From an uncultured Prevotella sp. (lineage in GTDB: Bacteria > Bacteroidota > Bacteroidia > Bacteroidales > Bacteroidaceae), in contig USCM01000123.1 of the NCBI GenBank assembly GCA_900553155.1, forward strand, positions 1 through 6,349: DNA of 6,349 nt. The letters are read 5' to 3'. The position numbers and the translations under genes are program-made. The notes below the pieces were generated by a model. That model worked only from the letters and a program-made list of their open reading frames with translations. It was not told where the DNA came from and did not search any database. Shown in pieces: positions 1 through 6,349 of the stretch (position 1 is the stretch's first letter; each line of letters opens with the position of its first letter).

Positions 1-184
1 TTTTCTCCTTATCTATATAGATAACGTGATTTTCTTCATTCTCAGCGATGTGATTTAAAATTCGACGCATCACACAACTCTTGCCGACACGCCTTTGGCC
101 CGTCAACGCAATCATCATTCCACGTCCAAACATACGCTCAATACGTTCGGAATACCCTATTCTTTCTAACAGCTTTTGTTTCAT
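1..184 (-). CDS. P-loop ATPase, N-terminal part (AAA_14/DUF4143-like), runs off the left edge
   Basis: An open frame runs leftward from an ATG at 184 with no stop for 61 codons to the window edge. The translation has a P-loop (Walker A) at residues 29-36, GQRRVGKS, preceded by the hydrophobic strand MMIALT and followed by RRILNHI. A second strand, VIYIDKE, lies at residues 54-60. This order matches the start of the AAA_14 ATPases that often carry a C-terminal DUF4143 domain and are common in several copies in Bacteroidales. The Walker A call is seen in the sequence; the family call is inference, because Walker B and the C-terminal domain lie outside the window. A TATCTTTG promoter box sits 18 bp upstream and no Shine-Dalgarno is visible. 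GC is about 41% by hand count, visibly lower than hrpB, which would fit a variable or transferred gene. Cellular role is unknown; other P-loop ATPases remain possible. Confidence 0.7.
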   Translation of the reverse strand, partial: MKQKLLERIGYSERIERMFGRGMMIALTGQRRVGKSCVMRRILNHIAENEENHVIYIDKEK

Positions 185-201
185 ACGAGTAAAACTTTAC
201 G

Positions 202-209
202 CAAAGATA
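202..209 (-). promoter_or_regulatory. Bacteroidetes-type -7 box (TATCTTTG) for the ATPase gene
   Basis: On the minus strand the sequence reads TATCTTTGC, a full match to the Bacteroidetes -7 consensus TAnnTTTG, 17 bp before the ATG at 184, which implies a very short 5' leader. No good TTTG -33 box is present at the usual distance; that region is instead occupied by one arm of a 15-bp inverted repeat. Promoter activity is inferred from the motif and its position. Confidence 0.55.
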
Positions 210-223
210 CCCGTTTTGTTTCG

Positions 224-267
224 TATAAGTAATAAAAATGACAATTCTTTTGTTTTTATTACTTATA
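224..267. repeat. Perfect 15-bp inverted repeat with 14-nt loop between the M48 and ATPase genes
   Basis: The arm at 224-238 (TATAAGTAATAAAAA) is exactly repeated in inverted orientation at 253-267 (TTTTTATTACTTATA), separated by 14 nt. Each arm holds only one G or C. It lies 17 bp beyond the stop codon of the M48 gene and upstream of the ATPase promoter box, overlapping the expected -33 region. It could be a weak, A/T-rich transcription terminator for the M48 gene, or an operator for the ATPase gene. The symmetry is directly seen; its function is inference. Confidence 0.6.
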
Positions 268-283
268 ATTAACATATTAGATA

Positions 284-1189
284 TTACTTCTTCTTGGTAT
301 TTGTTTTCTTCTTCTTTGAAGATGTCGTTGTCTTCTTCTTTGTTGTCGATGTCTTCTTGTTGGATGTTGTGGTTACTACTGGCTTGTAGTAGGTCAGAGC
401 CTCGGGCAACTCCTGCTTGATGGCAGCAATGCGCTTGGCATCCGACGGGTGGTCGCTGAAGACATCGCTCTGGTTGCTGTTGCCTGTCATCTGAGCCATA
501 CGCTGCCAGAAGCTAACAGCAACATTCGGGTCGTAACCAGCCATAGCTGCGAAGATAAGACCCATGCGGTCGGCCTCGCTCTCGTTGTCGCGGGAATACT
601 TAAGACTGCGGAACTGCAAACCCTTTTGTGCAATAATCTGCGCAAGCTGTGTTGTGCCAGAGCTTACACCGGCAGCATTGAGCACCTGACCAAGAATCTC
701 TGTGCCATACTGGTTCTTTATCTGCTTGCTCATCTGCTCGGCTGAGTGCTTGGCTACGGCATGAGCTATCTCGTGTCCAAGGACGATAGCGAGCGAAGCC
801 TCATCCTTTGTTACGGGCAGCAAACCCTCGTAAACCACAATCTTGCCGCCAGGCATACAGAAAGCGTTGACCGACTGGTCCTGCACAAGATTGAACTCCC
901 AGCTATACTCCTTTGTCTCTGCCTGCATGCCATGCTCGCTGAGATACTTCTCTACGGCTGTGGCAAGACGCTGTCCAACACGCTTAACCATAGCGGTATT
1001 GGCTGAATTGGTAGACAGCTTAGCCGACTTCATATAGTCGGTATACTCTTTGTTGCTTAGCGAGAGCACCTGTTCGTCGCTAACAAGGATATTTTGCTTA
1101 CGGCCTGTGATAGGCACTGTGCGGGTAGTTCCGCACGACATTACGATGGCTGCAGCAAGAGCCATCAACATAAATCTTACTTTTCTCAT
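284..1189 (-). CDS. M48 family zinc metallopeptidase, lipoprotein (LoiP/YggG-like)
   Basis: A 301-residue protein. The N-terminus is a lipoprotein signal: a basic start (MRK), a hydrophobic stretch, and the lipobox V-M-S-C with Cys19 as the predicted lipidated residue, so the protein should sit in the periplasm anchored to a membrane. The zinc site is visible: HEIAH at 139-143 supplies two His ligands and the catalytic Glu140, and E203 in ESEAD (203-207) is the expected third ligand. CMPGGKIVVYEGLL (111-124) and the later DHPSDAKRI (246-254) are also typical of M48 peptidases. Relatives such as E. coli LoiP and BepA act in outer-membrane protein quality control; the same role here is inferred. 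No TPR domain follows the catalytic domain, so it is closer to LoiP than to BepA. Unusually, residues 271-301 form a tail made almost only of Lys, Thr and Ser. It has its own promoter box upstream, and the S8 protease gene lies 83 bp further upstream on the same strand. The ATG at 1189 is chosen because it gives the intact signal peptide. Confidence 0.93.
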   Translation of the reverse strand: MRKVRFMLMALAAAIVMSCGTTRTVPITGRKQNILVSDEQVLSLSNKEYTDYMKSAKLSTNSANTAMVKRVGQRLATAVEKYLSEHGMQAETKEYSWEFNLVQDQSVNAFCMPGGKIVVYEGLLPVTKDEASLAIVLGHEIAHAVAKHSAEQMSKQIKNQYGTEILGQVLNAAGVSSGTTQLAQIIAQKGLQFRSLKYSRDNESEADRMGLIFAAMAGYDPNVAVSFWQRMAQMTGNSNQSDVFSDHPSDAKRIAAIKQELPEALTYYKPVVTTTSNKKTSTTKKKTTTSSKKKKTNTKKK

Positions 1190-1224
1190 ACTATTAGTGT
1201 ATAAACTGTTGTTATTTTGGACTG

Positions 1225-1232
1225 CAAAAGTA
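1225..1232 (-). promoter_or_regulatory. -7 box (TACTTTTG) for the M48 peptidase gene
   Basis: The minus strand reads TACTTTTGC, matching TAnnTTTG, 35 bp before the ATG at 1189. A TTG at 1257-1255 (minus strand), 22 bp further upstream, could serve as a partial -33 element. The surrounding spacer 1190-1272 is strongly A/T-rich and shows no strong hairpin that could terminate the S8 transcript, so read-through from the S8 gene is also possible. The motif is seen; its activity is inferred. Confidence 0.55.
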
Positions 1233-1272
1233 TATAATTTTTACATATAACGTACAATCTAATGGCAAAAAA

Positions 1273-3534
1273 TTAATGCCCTACCCTTATCAGTACAGAG
1301 CCTTTAACACTACCCGACTCTACCTGTACAGCGTATACTCCGCCTTTCAACATGCCCAAATCTACTGCATATTCGTTGGTTCCTGCCGCAAGGCGACGTG
1401 CCAAAAGCTGTTGGCCTGATGTAGAATACACGCACATTGCCACTGCCGATTGTGTGGCAGCAGCAAACTTTAGGTGCAGAGCATTGGCTTTAGTAAGGCT
1501 TATGTCCACACCCTGCGGATTGGTTGTGCTAAGTCCTTCTATAGCCGACATACCGAGCACGTCGAGCAATCCGGCATAAGCGTCAATGGCTCCATAGCCA
1601 CAATAGTTGGGTGTCTCGCTGCCGTAATCGCCACACGGCCTACAGGTACGCTGGATTATACCCATAACATCATCTGGCGACAACATTGGATTGGCTTGCA
1701 ACCACAAAGCTACGATGCCTGCAACGGCAGGGGTGGACATTGACGCACTCCATCCATAGGTGCGCCCGTCGTGGTCGAAGGCGCTGACAAGCCAACCAAG
1801 ACGTCCCGGCTGTGCCTGCATATAATAGCTGCTCATTGCTGAAATGATGTTTGAGCCGGGTGCCATAACATCGGGTTTGGTACGACCGTCGAACGTTGGA
1901 CCTACAGAAGAATAGCTGCCACGCTCGCCTTTCTCACCCCAAGATGTATACTGAAGCTCGCCCTTATAATTGACAAACGTGGGACGATAGCCCAAGGCAC
2001 CAACACATATCACATCTGGAGCGCTGCCCGGCGATAGGATGCAGTGGGAGATGTCGGCATCGTTGAGCGTAGGGTCTATTTGTGAACCGCCAAATCCTCC
2101 CGACAAAAGGAAAGCCTCGGCATTGGCTTCGTCGCCCACCATCTGTATAGACACGAGCTTGTTGTCCATGCCGCTGCTGCTGGTCTGCAACACCTCAAAC
2201 ACAAGGTCGGACGGATTGAAGCACGATGGGTATGCCTGTATCTGCTGCACAAACTCGGTGCCATCAATTATTATGGTGTCTGACAGGAGCGAATCGGTAG
2301 CCGCGCACACATCGGCTGTGCCGACGCTAAGCACCAAGCGTCCATCCGAAAGTGTGGTATGGTTAGAGCGCAAGTCTACTTTTGCATTGCCCACATTATA
2401 TATAATGGTACGAAGATCTATCGGTTTGTCAGTCTTTACATATAAGGCCGTTGCATTGTCTTTGGCTCCAAGGAATGTTCCCGACGAATGGCGTCCAGAA
2501 GGTTTAGCCATATAATTATTGTGAAGACACTCGTTGCCAGCCGATGCAACAAGTATTTTGCCTGGTCCTACAAGTTGGCTCAACGCCTCATAATACAATA
2601 GGGCATCGCCACTGAAGCTCTGGTGCATACCCTCGCTGAACGATACCACACAAGGTTTGCCCACCGACTCGGCATAATCGAATAGGTACTTAAAGCCAAG
2701 CACATCGGTGGCTGTTGTATAACGATACATATCCTCCTCGGCTATGAAAGGCTCGTCGCCTGACACGGCATTGCTAACAAGGCACAGCTCGCTCTCGGGT
2801 GCCATACCCACATAGCGCGAACCAGCCCCGTTGCCGGCAGCAACGCCGAGTGTGTGGGTGCCGTGATACAACTCCTCGCCGTCACGAGAGTGGGCATAGG
2901 CACGTATTGTCTCGGGGGTGGCATACTCGGCGCCAACGTACATTGGGCTGTTTATGGTATCGGCACTAAGCTGATCCCAGAAGCGGCTGATGCGCGAAGC
3001 AGAGCCATCTGCATTGAGAAACGTGGGGTGAGTGAGGTCGAACCCTACATCCATAATGCCCAACACCACCCCATTGCCGGTATAAGCCTGTGGCAGACGT
3101 GTGCCTGTGTAGATGTCGGTGGCATTGGTATAGAGAGCCATCGAGTCGAGTTGCAGAGCGTTGCCGCGTTCTGCCTCAATACGGTTGACACGTGTGTCGG
3201 CTGCAAGACGCGGCAAGGCAGACACAGGTATATCTGCCACAAAGATGTCGCCAATCTGCGCTATAGGCACACACCCATTGTCGCAGAGCGGTTGGGCCGT
3301 GGCATCGGCAGTCTTGACAAGAGCGCACACACGGCTTGGCTTACCAGCCCTTTGTGGAGCAAGACGCTTGTCGGCATTGGTATAAACCATCTGCCGCAAC
3401 GACGACGATAGCTTATGGCTGTATGCCGATGCCGACGGTCTCGGCGCTAACCGCTTGGGTTGCGACTGTGCAAACACGCCCATGGCAAGCAACGATGCAA
3501 GCGCGAGCAATGTTGAAATCTTAAAACTCCTCAT
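1273..3534 (-). CDS. Secreted subtilisin-like serine protease (S8) with C-terminal T9SS sorting domain
   Basis: A 753-residue protein. Residues 1-22 are a Sec signal peptide (MRSFK, hydrophobic core, likely cut after VFA). Residues about 65-125 resemble an S8 propeptide, which normally blocks the enzyme until removed. The catalytic triad of family S8 is complete: Asp162 in GIMDVGFD, His224 in YHGTHTLG, and Ser598 in SASMSTP, with oxyanion-hole Asn334 in ASAGNE. The motif SSVGPTFDGRTKPDVMAPG (542-560) is also characteristic. Between Asn334 and PDVICVGA (506-513) there is a large insertion, about residues 345-500, probably an extra beta domain. Residues about 676-753 look like a Por/T9SS type A sorting domain: VYSTSGQQL, then DLGMLKGGVYAVQVESG. 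The enzyme is therefore predicted to cross the outer membrane and be released or anchored at the surface. The substrate is unknown. The gene diverges from hrpB across a 100-bp promoter region. Upstream in-frame extension is blocked by a TAG directly after an ATG in the leader, which supports the start at 3534. Confidence 0.93.
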   Translation of the reverse strand: MRSFKISTLLALASLLAMGVFAQSQPKRLAPRPSASAYSHKLSSSLRQMVYTNADKRLAPQRAGKPSRVCALVKTADATAQPLCDNGCVPIAQIGDIFVADIPVSALPRLAADTRVNRIEAERGNALQLDSMALYTNATDIYTGTRLPQAYTGNGVVLGIMDVGFDLTHPTFLNADGSASRISRFWDQLSADTINSPMYVGAEYATPETIRAYAHSRDGEELYHGTHTLGVAAGNGAGSRYVGMAPESELCLVSNAVSGDEPFIAEEDMYRYTTATDVLGFKYLFDYAESVGKPCVVSFSEGMHQSFSGDALLYYEALSQLVGPGKILVASAGNECLHNNYMAKPSGRHSSGTFLGAKDNATALYVKTDKPIDLRTIIYNVGNAKVDLRSNHTTLSDGRLVLSVGTADVCAATDSLLSDTIIIDGTEFVQQIQAYPSCFNPSDLVFEVLQTSSSGMDNKLVSIQMVGDEANAEAFLLSGGFGGSQIDPTLNDADISHCILSPGSAPDVICVGALGYRPTFVNYKGELQYTSWGEKGERGSYSSVGPTFDGRTKPDVMAPGSNIISAMSSYYMQAQPGRLGWLVSAFDHDGRTYGWSASMSTPAVAGIVALWLQANPMLSPDDVMGIIQRTCRPCGDYGSETPNYCGYGAIDAYAGLLDVLGMSAIEGLSTTNPQGVDISLTKANALHLKFAAATQSAVAMCVYSTSGQQLLARRLAAGTNEYAVDLGMLKGGVYAVQVESGSVKGSVLIRVGH

Positions 3535-3565
3535 CTTACTTCTACATATTTATACTGTACGAATG

Positions 3566-3573
3566 CAAAGTTA
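3566..3573 (-). promoter_or_regulatory. -7 box (TAACTTTG) for the S8 protease gene
   Basis: The minus strand reads TAACTTTGC, matching TAnnTTTG, 31 bp before the ATG at 3534. The best -33 candidate is TTTC at 3596-3593 (minus strand), 19 bp further upstream, a three-of-four match to TTTG. That site overlaps the -7 box of the divergent hrpB promoter. Function is inferred from motif and position. Confidence 0.6.
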
Positions 3574-3586
3574 GCAAAAAAATCAG

Positions 3587-3594
3587 TAACTTTG
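3587..3594 (+). promoter_or_regulatory. -7 box (TAACTTTG) for hrpB
   Basis: The plus strand reads TAACTTTGA, a full match to TAnnTTTG, 40 bp before the hrpB ATG at 3635. No TTTG-like -33 element stands at the usual distance; that region contains the divergent S8 promoter's -7 box instead. This makes hrpB's promoter look weaker by consensus than that of the S8 gene. Activity is inferred. Confidence 0.5.
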
Positions 3595-3634
3595 AAATCG
3601 CAAAACACGCAATAGTTTATACATTTCATAATAG

Positions 3635-6148
3635 ATGAACGTTAAAGACATAACAGAACAATATAGCTCACTGCCCGCATCGCAGATAGCAACCGCCGTG
3701 AACGAAGCTCTAACCCATAACGGCTCGCTCGTTGTTACGGCTCCGCCAGGTGCAGGCAAGTCGACCTTGCTGCCGCTAACCATCCTTGCCGCACTCGGCA
3801 ATAACGGCGGTAAGGTACTGATGCTCGAACCGCGCCGACTGGCTGCACGGCAGATAGCCGAACGTATGGCTGAGATGATAGGCGAACCTGTGGGACAGAC
3901 CGTGGGATATAGGGTGAGATTTGAGAGCAAGGTGTCAAAAGCCACTCGTATAGAGGTGCTTACGGAGGGCATACTGACACGTATGCTTGTGGACGATGCT
4001 ACTCTCGATGGTGTGAGCGTGGTGATATTCGACGAGTTTCATGAGCGCAGCATCAACTCTGACTTTGCACTTGCCCTCACCCGACAGGCGCAGGACATCA
4101 TCAGACCCGACCTTAAGATTGTAATAATGTCGGCTACCATAGACGCCGGATATATATGCTCGGCTCTGCAAGCCCCACTGATAGAGAGCGAGGGCAAGAT
4201 GTACGACGTGCAGCTAAGCTATGCCAACGCCGACACCGACCCACGCGATATGGCACAAGCCACAGCCTCAACCGTTATTGAGGCACACCGCAACCACAAC
4301 GGCGACATACTTGTGTTTCTGCCCGGACAAGGCGACATTGAGCGTTGCCTGCAACTGCTTGGCACATCGCTTGCGCCCACCCAACTGCTGCCTCTCTACG
4401 GCAATCTGTCGCCAGAACAGCAACGGCGTGCCATCGCTCCGTCGAAGGAGGGCGAGAGAAAGGTGGTGCTTGCAACGCCTATTGCCGAGACATCAATAAC
4501 CATTGAGGGTGTAAGGGTGGTTGTCGACTCTGGACTGTGCCGCCAAGTGGTATTCGATACACGCACAGGTCTGAGTCATCTTGAAACCGCCCGCATCAGC
4601 ATGGACATGGCCACACAACGTATGGGTCGCGCAGGACGTGTGGCTGAAGGAACATGCTACCGACTTTGGACCAAGGCGTCGGAGCACCTTATGGCAGAAC
4701 AAAGAACGGCCGAGATTGAATATGCCGACCTAACGCCAATGTTGCTCGACATTGCCATGTTTGGCGAGAAGGAGGTTGAGGCTCTGCCTTGGCTCACCCC
4801 ACCTCCCCGTGCCAACGTGTTAAGCGCCAAAGAGTTGCTTACATCGCTCGGCGCCATTGATGCCGACGGCGCCATAACACCATTAGGCAAGCGCATCGCT
4901 GCCCTACCCTGCCATCCCCGAATGGCAAGGATGATAGTGTGTGCCGATACCGACGAACGCAGATGCTTGGCTTGCGACATTGCTGCCTTGCTTGAAGAGA
5001 AGGACCCACTTGCCGATTCTGCCGACACCGATATGACGCTGCGTCTGTCGTTGCTGCGCTCGGCAAGACGCAAGAAGCAAATGGGCAGATGGCAACGCAT
5101 TGCCAAGATTGCTGCCGAATATAGACGTATGGCTCACACCACGGAGGACAATGCCGACCCAGTGCCTACAGAGGTGGGACTGCTTGTGGCTTATGCTTAC
5201 CCCGAGCGCATAGCTATGGCTACCGACAATATAGGCGGCTTCCGACTGGCGGGCGGCGGCAACATACAGGTGGATGCAGCCGACTCGCTCTCGGCACATA
5301 CATGGATTGCGGTGGCGTCACTGTACAGTCAGCCTGGCAAAACAGGCAAGGTGTTCCTCGCCGCGCCGTTAAACACCGACGAACTGGACGATAGCACCAT
5401 AAACGAACGCGACAACATATCGTGGGATGCCAAACAGGGGTGCCTGACGATGAGGAAGGAAAGGAGGATTGGCAAGCTGGTTGTCGACAGCAAGCCTATA
5501 CACAATGCCGACAAAGGCCTGCTCATTAATATAATATGTGAGGCTATGGCAAAGAACGGACTGAGTATGCTGGCTTGGAGCGATGACGACGTGCTACGCC
5601 TGCAGCGCCGTGTGGCACAAGTGGCTACGTGGCATCCAGAGCTCGAGCTGCCCGACCTATCTACCGAACACCTCCTATGCACCGCCAACGAATGGCTGCC
5701 TATGTACCTTGACGACGGCAATAGGGTGCGCAGCACAACGGCAGAGCTGCACAAGCTCAACCTTGCCGAGATATTGTGGAACACCATTGCCTACGACAAG
5801 CAGCAGGAAATAGACCGCCTGGCACCCACACATATACAGGTGCCTACGGGGTCGCGCATACGCATCGACTACAGACAAGGTGCCGAGGCGCCTGTGCTGA
5901 GCGTTAGGCTGCAGGAGTGCTTCGGCATGGAGCAGACACCATGCGTAAACAACGGACAACAGCCGCTACTGATGGAACTGCTCTCACCGGGCTTCAAGCC
6001 TGTGCAACTGACGCAAGACCTTGCCAACTTCTGGCGCGAAACCTACTTTGAGGTGCGCAAGGAACTGCGAAGACGGTACCCCAAGCACTACTGGCCGGAG
6101 AATCCGTTAGAGGCTGAAGCGGTGAGAGGTGTAAAGAGAAAGCAATAA
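3635..6148 (+). CDS. hrpB: ATP-dependent helicase HrpB (DExH-box)
   Basis: An 837-residue cytoplasmic superfamily 2 helicase of full family length (E. coli HrpB is about 810). Motifs appear in order: Walker A APPGAGKST at 36-44, motif Ia EPRRLAARQ at 65-73, motif II DEFH at 133-136 (the usual HrpB form of DEAH), motif III SAT at 166-168, motif V around ATPIAETSITIEG at 280-292, and motif VI QRMGRAGR at 328-335. A helicase-associated region follows (about 365-500), and the end carries the HrpB C-terminal signature FWRETYFEVRKELRRRYPKH (799-818) followed by YWPENP. The family hydrolyses ATP and is thought to act on RNA; its cellular substrate is poorly defined. No truncation or missing motif is seen. 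The start at 3635 has no Shine-Dalgarno, as usual in this phylum, and places the P-loop at the normal distance from the N-terminus. The gene diverges from the S8 protease gene, and a small ORF starts 37 bp after its stop, with no terminator visible between them. Confidence 0.96.
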   Translation: MNVKDITEQYSSLPASQIATAVNEALTHNGSLVVTAPPGAGKSTLLPLTILAALGNNGGKVLMLEPRRLAARQIAERMAEMIGEPVGQTVGYRVRFESKVSKATRIEVLTEGILTRMLVDDATLDGVSVVIFDEFHERSINSDFALALTRQAQDIIRPDLKIVIMSATIDAGYICSALQAPLIESEGKMYDVQLSYANADTDPRDMAQATASTVIEAHRNHNGDILVFLPGQGDIERCLQLLGTSLAPTQLLPLYGNLSPEQQRRAIAPSKEGERKVVLATPIAETSITIEGVRVVVDSGLCRQVVFDTRTGLSHLETARISMDMATQRMGRAGRVAEGTCYRLWTKASEHLMAEQRTAEIEYADLTPMLLDIAMFGEKEVEALPWLTPPPRANVLSAKELLTSLGAIDADGAITPLGKRIAALPCHPRMARMIVCADTDERRCLACDIAALLEEKDPLADSADTDMTLRLSLLRSARRKKQMGRWQRIAKIAAEYRRMAHTTEDNADPVPTEVGLLVAYAYPERIAMATDNIGGFRLAGGGNIQVDAADSLSAHTWIAVASLYSQPGKTGKVFLAAPLNTDELDDSTINERDNISWDAKQGCLTMRKERRIGKLVVDSKPIHNADKGLLINIICEAMAKNGLSMLAWSDDDVLRLQRRVAQVATWHPELELPDLSTEHLLCTANEWLPMYLDDGNRVRSTTAELHKLNLAEILWNTIAYDKQQEIDRLAPTHIQVPTGSRIRIDYRQGAEAPVLSVRLQECFGMEQTPCVNNGQQPLLMELLSPGFKPVQLTQDLANFWRETYFEVRKELRRRYPKHYWPENPLEAEAVRGVKRKQ

Positions 6149-6185
6149 GAACAAATAGAAATAAATCAACAAAAAAATAACAAGT

Positions 6186-6349
6186 ATGAAGAGTTTACTT
6201 ATTAAGGACACTACAGTAGACGAGCGCATGGACATCGTGAAAGAGGCGCTCAAGGGTTTTGGCGACGGCGAATGTGAAGGCATCGACATGGACGACATGT
6301 ACGACGACTACATCTTCGGACGCAAGGAAATTGCCGAGAAACACATGGA
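6186..6349 (+). CDS. Small acidic protein of unknown function, N-terminal part, runs off the right edge
   Basis: An open frame starts at an ATG at 6186 and continues for 54 codons to the window edge without a stop. The protein begins MKSLLIKDTTVDERMDIVKE, followed by a Gly/Asp/Glu-rich stretch (residues 24-42) with a single Cys30 and the cluster DMDDMYDDY, then GRKEIAEKHM. I do not recognise a named domain; the N-terminus resembles short conserved hypothetical proteins of Bacteroidales, but this is from memory and is not certain. Support for it being real: the leader (6149-6185) is strongly A-rich, as favoured for translation initiation in this phylum, the codon use resembles that of hrpB, and it lies on the same strand 37 bp behind hrpB with no hairpin or new -7 box between. 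Co-transcription with hrpB is likely. Confidence 0.7.
   Translation, partial: MKSLLIKDTTVDERMDIVKEALKGFGDGECEGIDMDDMYDDYIFGRKEIAEKHM

Noticed and set aside
81..272. Plus-strand frame of 63 codons across the left spacer
   Set aside because: It is mainly antisense to the P-loop ATPase gene and extends into the inverted repeat; no support for coding.
449..1006. Plus-strand frames opposite the M48 gene (449-745, 746-1006)
   Set aside because: They are fully antisense to the M48 peptidase gene with its HEIAH motif, and no family features are visible.
1231..1249. Possible hairpin TATAT...ATATA between the S8 and M48 genes as a terminator
   Set aside because: Only about 5 A/T pairs and no following U-tract; too weak to call.
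2039..3411. Long open frames on the plus strand opposite the S8 protease gene (2039-2515 and 2854-3411)
   Set aside because: They lie wholly antisense to a well-supported protease gene with all catalytic motifs, their translations show no recognisable domain or signal, and they have no promoter or spacing of their own.
4031..4042. DEFH instead of DEAH in helicase motif II, as a possible loss of function
   Set aside because: DEFH followed by ERS is the normal form in HrpB proteins, and all other helicase motifs are intact.
4657..5787. Open frames on the minus strand opposite hrpB (4657-5106, 4904-5299, 5329-5787)
   Set aside because: These fall inside hrpB, whose low stop-codon density on the opposite strand explains them. 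The translations are Ser/Arg/Cys-rich low-quality sequence typical of shadow frames.

Overview
The window looks like a chromosomal segment from a Bacteroidales bacterium, most likely of Prevotella/Bacteroides type. The support is: -7 promoter boxes of the form TAnnTTTG(C) in front of the genes, no clear Shine-Dalgarno sequences, A/T-rich leaders before start codons, a lipoprotein M48 peptidase, and a secreted S8 peptidase that ends in what looks like a type IX secretion (Por) sorting domain. Genus-level placement is inference.

Layout, left to right. Positions 1-184 (minus) hold the N-terminal 61 codons of a P-loop ATPase that runs off the left edge. Positions 185-283 are an A/T-rich spacer with a perfect 15-bp inverted repeat and a TATCTTTG promoter box for the ATPase. 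Positions 284-1189 (minus) encode an M48 zinc-metallopeptidase lipoprotein with an unusual Lys/Thr/Ser tail. A short spacer with its own promoter follows, then 1273-3534 (minus) encodes a large exported subtilisin-like (S8) serine protease. Positions 3535-3634 form a divergent promoter region, and 3635-6148 (plus) encode the DExH-box ATP-dependent helicase HrpB. After a 37-bp A-rich gap, a small acidic protein of unknown function starts at 6186 and runs off the right edge.

The three minus-strand genes each have a recognisable promoter box, so they are probably separate transcription units pointing the same way. Two of them concern envelope or secreted proteolysis: an M48 lipoprotein in the periplasm or outer membrane, and an S8 protease probably sent out by T9SS. 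hrpB is divergent from the S8 gene and probably leads the small downstream gene. The most distinctive non-coding structure is the S8/hrpB intergenic region, where two identical TAACTTTG boxes face away from each other 13 bp apart, so the two promoters should overlap physically.

I see no RNA genes, CRISPR array, insertion sequence or clear new multi-gene system. The less ordinary elements are the tail of the M48 protein, the large insertion in the S8 catalytic domain, the 15-bp inverted repeat, the overlapping divergent promoters and the uncharacterised small acidic ORF.
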